The notes below the pieces were generated by a model, which saw only the letters and a list, made by a program, of their open reading frames with translations, made no database searches and was not told the origin of the DNA. Of a stretch of 5,421 bases of DNA, positions 1 to 5,383 are shown one piece after another. A program made the translations under genes and the position numbers. Where the stretch lies: NCBI GenBank assembly GCA_030589175.1, contig JAUUWJ010000066.1:1-5421 (forward strand), given 5' to 3'. Each line of letters starts with the position of its first letter. Position 1 is the stretch's first letter. The stretch is from Actinomycetes bacterium (GTDB lineage: Bacteria; Actinomycetota; Aquicultoria; SURF-47; JAUUWJ01).

Positions 1-643
1 GGGCCGGTAGTAGTTTTAAGTAAGCTTTGGTAATTAGCCCAAGCGAGCCTTCGCTGGCCGTCATTAGTCTGGTTAGATCATAGCCGCTTACATTCTTATA
101 AGTAGACCCACCCGTTCTAATTAAACTGCCATCAGGCAAAACAACTTCCAGTCCCATAACATAATCTCTGGTAACCCCGTATTTTAGAGCTTTCGGGCCA
201 CCCGCCCCTTCGGCAATATTGCCTCCAATGGTAGAAACCGCAGCACTTGAGGGATCGGGCGGATAAAACAAAGATTGATCTGATACTTCTTCTTGTAAAT
301 TCGCAGTTATTACTCCCGGCTCTACCTCGGCGATAAGATTTATAGTATCAATATTTAATATTGAATTCATGCGGGAAAATGATATTACTAACGAGCCTTT
401 TGCCGGCACTGCACCGCCGCTCAAGCCCGTTCCGCTCCCCCTAGGTGTCACAGAAATCGAAAACTCATTACAAAGCCGGATAACATCTCGTAATTGTTTA
501 CTGGTCTCCGGAAGAAAAACCGCTTTAGGCATACTTTTTAGACGAGTTGCATCTAAGCTGTAAGCTAAAAGTGCTTCTTTAGATGTTAGGAGCTGCTTTG
601 AATCAATGACTTTTTCTACTTCATTAATAAATTTTTCAAACAT
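1..643 (-). CDS. FAD-binding oxidoreductase, GlcD/D-lactate dehydrogenase type (3' end outside window)
   Basis: Translating the minus strand from the ATG at 643 gives 214 residues with no stop before the window edge. The protein is the N-terminal, FAD-binding (PCMH/FAD_binding_4) half of a glycolate oxidase GlcD / D-lactate dehydrogenase-type flavoenzyme. Visible landmarks are PRGSGTGLSGG (residues 67-77), PPDPSS (128-133), TIGGNIAEGAGG (138-149), YGVTRDYV (155-162) and TASEGSLGLIT (195-205), which form the FAD pyrophosphate and isoalloxazine pocket in this family. Family members are usually about 450-480 residues, so roughly the C-terminal half (substrate cap) is missing here and the substrate (glycolate, D-lactate or other 2-hydroxyacid) cannot be decided. 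The start has only a weak Shine-Dalgarno (AATGAG); an overlapping out-of-frame ATG lies at 648. It is divergent from the AI-2E gene. A 2-phosphoglycolate salvage role beside RuBisCO is conceivable, but nothing in the sequence shows it. Confidence 0.9.
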   Translation of the reverse strand, partial: MFEKFINEVEKVIDSKQLLTSKEALLAYSLDATRLKSMPKAVFLPETSKQLRDVIRLCNEFSISVTPRGSGTGLSGGAVPAKGSLVISFSRMNSILNIDTINLIAEVEPGVITANLQEEVSDQSLFYPPDPSSAAVSTIGGNIAEGAGGPKALKYGVTRDYVMGLEVVLPDGSLIRTGGSTYKNVSGYDLTRLMTASEGSLGLITKAYLKLLPA

Positions 644-769
644 CTCATTAAATATATCAAAAAAACTTATTCGGTTGTTAGATATTGGCTATTATTGCTC
701 AGTATCTTTGAGGTAATCTTCCAGTAAAAATGTAAGGTTAAAACAAGCCCTCGTGGGAAAGATTTACGT
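644..769. other. Divergent intergenic region between the FAD oxidase and AI-2E genes
   Basis: This 126-bp AT-rich spacer must contain the start signals for both flanking genes. I see no convincing -35/-10 pair with 16-18 bp spacing on either strand, no strong hairpin and no RNA gene. The plus-strand gene has only a weak, distant purine stretch (GGGAAAG, about 10 bases before its ATG). Confidence 0.4.
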
Positions 770-1873
770 ATGGCTAAAAACAATTCACTTAGTTATGTAG
801 ACTTAGAGCGTCTGGTTATATTTATAATATTATTACTTTTAGGTTTTCGCTTTATCCAGCTTACAGCAGAAGTGATAATACTTTTTGCTTTGGTCACATT
901 ACTGTTTCTACTGTTAAATCCGGTTGTAGTATGGCTCGAAAAAAGAGGCTTAAACCGAACTTGGGCGTCAATAGTTACTATTGTGACCATAATCTTAATA
1001 ATAGTTCTAATATTAATCTTTGCCCTCCAGCCTATAACAAATCAAATAAACCTTTTAATAGAAGAAGTACCTGATATTGCCGATGAATTGTTAGGAAATA
1101 TTCAACGGATCTCAAAAGGTTTTCCTATTCTTGAGAACATCACGTCTAAACTTGATTTAACAAAAATAATAACTGCCCCGACTCCTTTGTTTAGACGAAT
1201 TTCTGCAATAAGCCAAAACCTAATCGGCTCTATATTCTTCGCAATTTTATCGATTTTTCTAATAGTTTTTATGTTGTCCAACCCCAAACCGGTAATTACC
1301 GGTTTTTTGCAATTTTTTCCTAAGGATAAGATCAACAGAGTTAGGGAGGGGATAATTTTACTGAGTAGCAATCTAGCTACTTGGTTTTACTCAGCATTGC
1401 TAATTGGAACAATCAACGGTGTAATTGTCGGTATTGGTTTCGTTTTCATAGGTGTTCAATTCCCTCTGCTCTTTGCAATTCTTTATATCTTAGCAGAATT
1501 TGTACCCCTGGTCGGTCCCCTGGCCGTAGCTCTTATGGCAGTATTATTTGCTTTATCTCAAAGTTTCGTTACATTTATCTTGGTCTTAATCCTTTTGGCC
1601 GTAGTTCAGATACTTGAAGCAACGCTTTGGAGTCCGTTGATTCTGGCTCATCGTCTAAATTTACATCCTCTGTCTATTGTCTTTGCGATACTGACAGCCG
1701 AAGTATTAATTGGCATATCCGGGGCAATTCTGGCTATTCCGGCTCTGTTGACCATTAAGATCTTTTACTACGAGTTTTACACTCGTGATTTCCCTACTCA
1801 TTTCCTAAGCATTGAAGCAGAAGAGGTAATGGAGATGCAAATAAAACACGGCCATAGAAAAAAGGGTTTTTGA
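770..1873 (+). CDS. AI-2E / PerM-family multi-pass membrane transporter
   Basis: The 367-residue protein has the size and hydrophobic profile of the AI-2E (PerM/YdiK/TqsA, DUF20) family, which has about eight membrane segments. Hydrophobic stretches lie near residues 13-29, 33-53, 65-87, 151-170, 205-228, 231-262, 265-285 and 300-332. A long soluble stretch (about 88-150) follows the third segment, as is typical. Family signatures visible are LFAILYILAEFVPLVGP (234-250) and the C-terminal LNLHPLSIVFAILTAEVLIG block with GAILAIPALL (318-327). A charged cytosolic tail ends in HGHRKKGF. Members export autoinducer-2 or act as ion antiporters, and many have no known substrate, so no substrate is assigned. 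The ATG at 770 leaves a short polar N-terminus before the first membrane segment, which is normal. The gene converges on RuBisCO with no spacer; the two stops form TGATCA. A terminator-like palindrome lies inside the frame at 1286-1308. Confidence 0.88.
   Translation: MAKNNSLSYVDLERLVIFIILLLLGFRFIQLTAEVIILFALVTLLFLLLNPVVVWLEKRGLNRTWASIVTIVTIILIIVLILIFALQPITNQINLLIEEVPDIADELLGNIQRISKGFPILENITSKLDLTKIITAPTPLFRRISAISQNLIGSIFFAILSIFLIVFMLSNPKPVITGFLQFFPKDKINRVREGIILLSSNLATWFYSALLIGTINGVIVGIGFVFIGVQFPLLFAILYILAEFVPLVGPLAVALMAVLFALSQSFVTFILVLILLAVVQILEATLWSPLILAHRLNLHPLSIVFAILTAEVLIGISGAILAIPALLTIKIFYYEFYTRDFPTHFLSIEAEEVMEMQIKHGHRKKGF
1286..1308 (+). repeat. Perfect palindrome plus T-run inside the AI-2E gene
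   Basis: AAACCGGT-AATT-ACCGGTTT (1286-1305) is a perfect 20-bp palindrome: an 8-bp stem with an AATT loop. The T-run continues to 1308, giving the shape of an intrinsic terminator. It encodes residues 173-180 (KPVITGFL) in a region with no unusual protein composition. It could cause premature termination or be chance; stem GC content is modest. Confidence 0.5.
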
Positions 1874-3187
1874 TCAATATAAAACTTTGACGTAATGTCT
1901 AATGCCTGTAGCTAATTCTTCTTTTTCTTTTGCGTATTCTTCCAGCTTAATGCCTTTCAAAGTAGCGTCCCAAGCTTGTCTTACGCTTCTGGCTCCTGCT
2001 TCGGCACCGCCTGGATGAGCATAAATGCCGCCTCCGCTCAAATGCAGGAAGTCAGAGTGACCAATTTTTCTTAGATTAACCGGTGTCTTGCCAGCCCATT
2101 GACCACCTGATGACACGGGTAGAGACAAAGTTATGTCGCCTAAATCATTAGCGCATTCTTCTATGCTTTTTAGAACTTCCTCGTCGCTTTCGTATAACTT
2201 TCCGGCAATTGCGCCAATATGAATTTGGTCAGCGCCGGCTAAGCGAAAAAGCTTAGTCAAGAGCTGCGCGCTTATACCAACATATTGACTTCGTGACCAA
2301 GCGGGAGCAAAATCCCGGTGGCAATGTATTGGGACTTCACTATATTCGGCAAGAACTCTCATTGCACTAATCCCAGCTGTTGCTACGTTTATCATCACAC
2401 AGTTTGCACCGTTTCCCACTACTATGTCATGAAGTTCCTTAATGCGATCGACTCTATCTGTTAAGTTAAAAGCATACATCGTCTTTTCACCTGTTTCTTC
2501 TTCCGCTCTCATTAAAGCCGCCATTACTTTTTTGCTTCGCTCCTTTAAGGTCGAATACTTTGTGTCAGCTATCAGCTCATCATCTTTTATGAAATCCAAT
2601 CCGCCTTTTGCTCCTTCATAAGCTAGTTGGGCCAAATCATCTGTCGATAACCCGACGCATGGTTTAATAATTGCACCTACTAACGGGCGTTCGTATACAC
2701 CTAATACATCTCTTGTTCCCTTAATTCCGAAACGTGGTCCTTTGAATTCCTTCAGGTAAGTTTTAGGAAATTCAAGATCGAGGAGCTTTATTGCCGTAAA
2801 AGCGGCCATTTCAAAAACATTTCCTGCTACTGCCGTAAATAAATTCGGCATTTTAGGGCCAAAATTTATGTAAGGAAAAGCTATTTTTAATATCGCTACG
2901 TTGTATTCAACGTCTCCCGATGGTGAAGCAAATTCCTCCATTTTTATGGCTGAAGGCAGTGACGGGCTTTCTATGTTTTTATCTAGCACTTTAATGTCTA
3001 GAACTTTAGCTGCATATTTTTCCCTGAGCTCATCTGTTTCATAGCCCACCCTTTGCCAAGTACCGCTAGATTGTTCGGCTGCTAAAGCTTCAGCCGCTTC
3101 CTCAATTTTCATTGGCGTTTCTAAATAGTAGGTAGCTATAACGTAGTCTTCTATATTTATTTCCGAGGGTTTTCTAAATAAGCTCAT
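1874..3187 (-). CDS. rbcL: RuBisCO large subunit, form III-like
   Basis: The 437-residue protein aligns along its whole length with ribulose-1,5-bisphosphate carboxylase/oxygenase large subunits: an N-terminal ferredoxin-like domain (about 10-140) and a TIM barrel (about 150-425). Catalytic positions visible are E38 and T43 (EQSSGTW), N123 (GNVF), K175 (KPCVGLS), the carbamylated-lysine motif GGLDFIKDDE with K201, D203 and E204, H290-R291, H323, loop-6 lysine K330 (GKLYES), S360-G361-G362 and GGG 385-387. Retaining the carbamate lysine and both metal acids argues for a true carboxylase rather than a form IV RuBisCO-like protein. There are departures: Cys177 replaces the second lysine of KPKxGL, and HRDFAPA replaces the usual HRAMHA. 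Length and no small subunit nearby fit the form III / III-like group of archaea and CPR, where the enzyme consumes RuBP made from nucleotides. Subtype assignment needs a tree. Its ATG has no clear Shine-Dalgarno. It lies 107 bp downstream of sahH on the same strand. Confidence 0.92.
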   Translation of the reverse strand: MSLFRKPSEINIEDYVIATYYLETPMKIEEAAEALAAEQSSGTWQRVGYETDELREKYAAKVLDIKVLDKNIESPSLPSAIKMEEFASPSGDVEYNVAILKIAFPYINFGPKMPNLFTAVAGNVFEMAAFTAIKLLDLEFPKTYLKEFKGPRFGIKGTRDVLGVYERPLVGAIIKPCVGLSTDDLAQLAYEGAKGGLDFIKDDELIADTKYSTLKERSKKVMAALMRAEEETGEKTMYAFNLTDRVDRIKELHDIVVGNGANCVMINVATAGISAMRVLAEYSEVPIHCHRDFAPAWSRSQYVGISAQLLTKLFRLAGADQIHIGAIAGKLYESDEEVLKSIEECANDLGDITLSLPVSSGGQWAGKTPVNLRKIGHSDFLHLSGGGIYAHPGGAEAGARSVRQAWDATLKGIKLEEYAKEKEELATGIRHYVKVLY

Positions 3188-3294
3188 TTTTCGTGTTTCT
3201 ATTTATAATAAGTTTTTCCAGGTAGAGACTTTTTGCTTTTGTTTTTTCCAGCAAATGATTTATTAATCTAAGATCTAAAATCCAATGTCTGCAC
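3188..3294 (-). other. Spacer between sahH and RuBisCO; possible weak promoter
   Basis: This AT-rich 107-bp gap, read on the minus strand, has two copies of CTGGAAAAA about 35 bases apart and a TTATTATAAAT stretch close to the RuBisCO ATG that could serve as a -10 element. No matching -35 at normal spacing is evident. Just after the sahH stop the repetitive TTTTAGATCTTAGATT occurs. No terminator hairpin is visible after sahH, so read-through into RuBisCO is plausible. Confidence 0.3.
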
Positions 3295-4566
3295 TTACGT
3301 TCCCATTTCCCAGCTTGCCAGATATTTGACTTGTTCTTCCGTTAGTTTCTCAATCGCAATACCCATGCTTTCTAACTTAAGGCGAGCTATCTTTTCGTCA
3401 ATATCTTTTGGCACCGGATAAACGGTTTTTTTCAATGTATCAGCATTTTTGTACATAAATTCAGCCGCCAAAGCTTGATTGGCAAAACTCATGTCCATTA
3501 CAATCGCCGGGTGTCCTTCAGCGGCAGCAAGATTTACCAAACGGCCCTCGCCTAATAAATACAGCCTATTACCGTTCTTAAGAGCATACTCGTCTACAAA
3601 ATCTCTTATACGCCTCTTAGATTTAGTCAATCCCTGTAAAGCCTCTTTATCGATTTCGACATCGAAATGACCGGCGTTTGCAAAAATTGCCCCGTCTTTC
3701 ATTAATTCAAAATGTTCTTTTCTTAAGACGTGAATATCGCCGGTTACCGTAATAAAAATATCGCCTGTTTTTGCTGCTTCGACTGCCGTCGTTACTTTAA
3801 ATCCATCCATAACTGCTTGCAAAGCTTTAAGAGGGTCAACTTCAACTACCGTTACATTCGCCCCCATTCCCTGGGCTCTTGCTGTTACTCCCCGGCCACA
3901 CATACCATAACCGAACACTACGAAATTCTTACCGGCAATAAGCACGTTTGTTGCTCTTAAAATTCCGTCAATGGTTGACTGGCCCGTACCATATTTATTA
4001 TCAAACAAATGTTTTGTCTTTGCGTCATTTACCGCAACTATCGGATATAGCAGAACTTTTTGCTCAGCCATAGCTTCCAGCCTAATAACACCGGTAGTTG
4101 TTTCTTCGGTGCCCCCTATGATTTCCTTGGCCTGCTCTTTTCTTTCAGAGTGAACCCTGGAAATTACATCGGCACCGTCATCCATCGTTATCTGAGGATG
4201 GTGGTCCAATGCCGCGTCAATGTGTTCATAATAAGTTTTGTTATCTTCTCCATTTATTGAGAAAGTTCCGATATCATAATCTTTGACTAGTGATGCTGCT
4301 ACATCATCTTGGGTGCTAAGCGGATTAGAAGCACAGAGAACTACATCGGCTCCGCCCGCTTTGAGAGTACGCATCAGATTTGCCGTCTCTGTTGTTACAT
4401 GCAAACAAGCACTTATTCTTACGTCTTTTAGAGGCTTTTCTTTCTCAAAACGCTTTCTTATGATTTTAAGAACGGGCATCTGGTTATCAGCCCATTCAAT
4501 TCTCAACTTTCCTTTTTCCGCTAAAGATAAATCCTTAACGTCATGCTTTACGGTTTTAACTGTCAT
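3295..4566 (-). CDS. ahcY: S-adenosylhomocysteine hydrolase (adenosylhomocysteinase)
   Basis: This NAD-dependent cytosolic enzyme reversibly cleaves S-adenosylhomocysteine to adenosine and homocysteine, relieving product inhibition of methyltransferases. From the ATG at 4566 it has 423 residues. Visible landmarks are CLHVTTETA with H56, DDGAD (129-133), [10 protein letters not shown] with E155, [11 protein letters not shown] with K185, D189 and N190, the NAD Rossmann motif FGYGMCGRG (218-226), VVEVDP (240-245), AGHFDVEID (298-306) and [14 protein letters not shown] (351-364). The absence of the roughly 40-residue insert and of the C-terminal KPDHYRY-like tail, with an end in SWEMGT, marks the shorter archaeal/Thermotoga type. 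An in-frame TTG at 4635 would add 23 basic residues that do not look like family sequence; the ATG at 4566 has a good AAGGAG site four bases upstream and is preferred. It sits between PNP and RuBisCO on the same strand, so the adenosine released could feed ribose-phosphate salvage. Confidence 0.95.
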   Translation of the reverse strand: MTVKTVKHDVKDLSLAEKGKLRIEWADNQMPVLKIIRKRFEKEKPLKDVRISACLHVTTETANLMRTLKAGGADVVLCASNPLSTQDDVAASLVKDYDIGTFSINGEDNKTYYEHIDAALDHHPQITMDDGADVISRVHSERKEQAKEIIGGTEETTTGVIRLEAMAEQKVLLYPIVAVNDAKTKHLFDNKYGTGQSTIDGILRATNVLIAGKNFVVFGYGMCGRGVTARAQGMGANVTVVEVDPLKALQAVMDGFKVTTAVEAAKTGDIFITVTGDIHVLRKEHFELMKDGAIFANAGHFDVEIDKEALQGLTKSKRRIRDFVDEYALKNGNRLYLLGEGRLVNLAAAEGHPAIVMDMSFANQALAAEFMYKNADTLKKTVYPVPKDIDEKIARLKLESMGIAIEKLTEEQVKYLASWEMGT

Positions 4567-4570
4567 TTGT

Positions 4571-4576
4571 CTCCTT
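4571..4576 (-). promoter_or_regulatory. Shine-Dalgarno site of ahcY
   Basis: The minus strand reads AAGGAG-ACAA-ATG. This is the strongest ribosome-binding site in the window, and it settles the start at 4566 over the longer TTG option at 4635. Confidence 0.75.
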
Positions 4577-4600
4577 CGTTTAGTTAAAAGTCGGAAGTTT

Positions 4601-4659
4601 GAAGTAAAAAGCATATGATTGGATATTTTTCGCAATTGACACTTTCCACTTTCTACTTC
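4601..4659. repeat. Inverted repeat in the ahcY leader
   Basis: GAAGTAAAAAG (4601-4611) and CTTTCTACTTC (4649-4659) form an inverted repeat matching at 10 of 11 positions with 37 bases between the arms. The arms belong to wider purine/pyrimidine-biased stretches (for example GAAGTAGAAAGTGGAAAGTG on the minus strand). It lies in the 117-bp PNP-ahcY gap, so it would be in the ahcY leader if the genes are co-transcribed. I see no SAH-riboswitch consensus in it. It may be a low-complexity spacer rather than a regulator. Confidence 0.4.
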
Positions 4660-4672
4660 TTGCTCCCCACTA

Positions 4673-4700
4673 TCCTTAAAAGCCTATAGGCTTTTAAGGA
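4673..4700. repeat. 28-bp perfect palindrome over the PNP stop codon
   Basis: TCCTTAAAAGCC-TATA-GGCTTTTAAGGA is fully self-complementary over 28 bp (12-bp arms around TATA). It contains the last codons (L-K-S-L) and the TAG stop of the PNP gene. As RNA it would form a 12-bp stem with a TATA loop. No T-run follows on either strand, so it is not a textbook intrinsic terminator, although it could stop transcription inefficiently or protect the mRNA 3' end. Confidence 0.7.
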
Positions 4701-5242
4701 CTGCTTGCAACAGTTTAACAAAAGATGCACTAGAAGTACCAACATTTTTCAAAACTTGTTCATGCAAAGTCTTTTGTCCGGCATTATTTGAAACAATTGC
4801 CGACCCCAAAATTTTTAGCCCCATTTGTTTGGCTGTTATTACTTCCGGAACTATGCTCATCCCCACAACGTCGGCACCTAATTTTTTAAGCATTTTGACC
4901 TCAGCGGGCGTTTCAAAATTTGGTCCGGCTACAGCTGCATATACACCTGTTTTTACTGAAATATTAACACTCTTTGCTGCTTTTATGGCTATATTGTTAA
5001 GGTTGTTATCATAAGGCTCGCTCATATCAACAAACCGTTGTCCTAACTCTTTTACATGCGGCCCTTGAAGTGGATTTGCCGGCAGTAAATCTAAGTGGTC
5101 TGTTATTATAATAATTTGCCCTTGCTTTAATTGCTTGCTAAGACTTCCGCAAGCACCACTTATAATCAAAACCTTTACGCCTAAATTTGCTAGAACACGG
5201 ACAGGAAATGTTATGCCCCACATCGTATAACCTTCATGAAGC

Positions 5243-5263
5243 TCCACGGGCTCACGCCCGTGG
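5243..5263 (-). repeat. Hairpin module copy 1 (GTGA loop)
   Basis: On the gene strand CCACGGGC-GTGA-GCCCGTGG forms a perfect 8-bp stem closed by a GNRA-type loop. It is a diverged direct copy of 5343-5363 (16 of 21 identical, all differences transitions). It contains the GTG that opens the downstream PNP fragment. Confidence 0.7.
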
Positions 5264-5273
5264 TATCACCACG
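5259..5273. repeat. Small 6-bp hairpin overlapping module copy 1
   Basis: CGTGGT-ATC-ACCACG is a perfect 6-bp stem with a three-base loop. It shares CGTGG with the adjacent hairpin, so the two structures would be mutually exclusive. Confidence 0.5.
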
Positions 5274-5274
5274 A

Positions 5275-5295
5275 CTTCGGCGAAATCCGCCGAAG
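5275..5295. repeat. Perfect 8-bp hairpin CTTCGGCG/CGCCGAAG
   Basis: CTTCGGCG (5275-5282) and CGCCGAAG (5288-5295) pair perfectly around a five-base loop. The sequence resembles the CGCCGAAG palindromes often dispersed in CPR genomes (from memory, not searched). Confidence 0.65.
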
Positions 5296-5298
5296 CAT

Positions 5299-5326
5299 AC
5301 CCGCCTTCGCCAAGGCTACGGCGGGT
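5299..5326. repeat. Hairpin ACCCGCC/GGCGGGT
   Basis: A 7-bp perfect stem (5299-5305 with 5320-5326) encloses 14 bases. On the gene strand an alternative inner stem GCCTT-GGCG-AAGGC competes for part of the same bases. The last base is shared with the outer arm of the next module. Confidence 0.65.
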
Positions 5327-5383
5327 TATCCGCACGCATTCATCCACGGACTTACGTCCATAGTCTTCTGCGAAGGCGGATAA
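5326..5383 (-). repeat. Nested inverted repeat with hairpin module copy 2 (GTAA loop)
   Basis: TTATCCGC (5326-5333) and GCGGATAA (5376-5383) form an 8-bp outer stem. Inside, gene-strand ATGGAC-GTAA-GTCCGT (5346-5361) pairs with one G-U wobble and closes with a GNRA-type loop; on the other strand that wobble becomes a C-A mismatch. This is the diverged second copy of 5243-5263, exactly 100 bases away. The outer arm reaches four bases into PNP coding sequence, so target and element share bases at this end. Confidence 0.6.

Larger units (their letters stand above)
5236..5379 (-). mobile_element. 144-bp GC-rich palindromic insertion element in the PNP gene
   Basis: Removing these bases restores GRFHFY-EGY exactly and in frame. 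The insert has 87 G/C of 144 (about 60%), clearly above its flanks, and encodes no transposase. It consists almost wholly of hairpins: 5244-5263, 5259-5273, 5275-5295, 5299-5326, and an outer 8-bp inverted repeat TTATCCGC/GCGGATAA (5326-5333 and 5376-5383) enclosing another hairpin. CCGCCTTCGC (5301-5310) recurs inverted as GCGAAGGCGG (5370-5379). The left junction (gene sense) follows TTTTAT and the right end reads CTTCAT, an imperfect match, so no clean target duplication is seen. It is a non-autonomous element of REP/MITE or IS200/IS605-derived style; which one is inference. The exact right boundary could shift by a codon (FHFY versus FHFH before EGY). Confidence 0.75.

Noticed and set aside
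369..563. Plus-strand 64-codon open frame
   Set aside because: It is the antisense shadow of the FAD oxidase, whose minus-strand frame has strong family motifs throughout.
4283..4618. Plus-strand 111-codon open frame
   Set aside because: It is antisense to the conserved N-terminal part of ahcY and has no recognisable protein features.
4567..4635. Longer ahcY start at the TTG at 4635, adding 23 residues
   Set aside because: The extension is basic and unlike SAH hydrolase N-termini, TTG has no ribosome site, and ATG 4566 has AAGGAG at good spacing.
4684..5247. A complete 187-residue PNP starting at GTG 5247
   Set aside because: The upstream GRFHFY motif shows the real gene continues further 5'; the GTG lies within the inserted hairpin and has no Shine-Dalgarno.
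5266..5268. UGA recoding (Gly in Gracilibacteria/SR1) allowing read-through of the insert
   Set aside because: A TAA also interrupts the same frame, and TGA is used as the stop of both RuBisCO and the AI-2E gene.
5236..5379. Group I/II intron or intein in PNP
   Set aside because: At 144 bases it is too short, encodes no protein and shows no recognisable intron core; in-frame stops rule out an intein.
5231..5383. CRISPR array or tRNA in the repeat-rich right end
   Set aside because: The repeats are two diverged copies and hairpins without regular spacers, and no cloverleaf with a TTCRA arm is visible.
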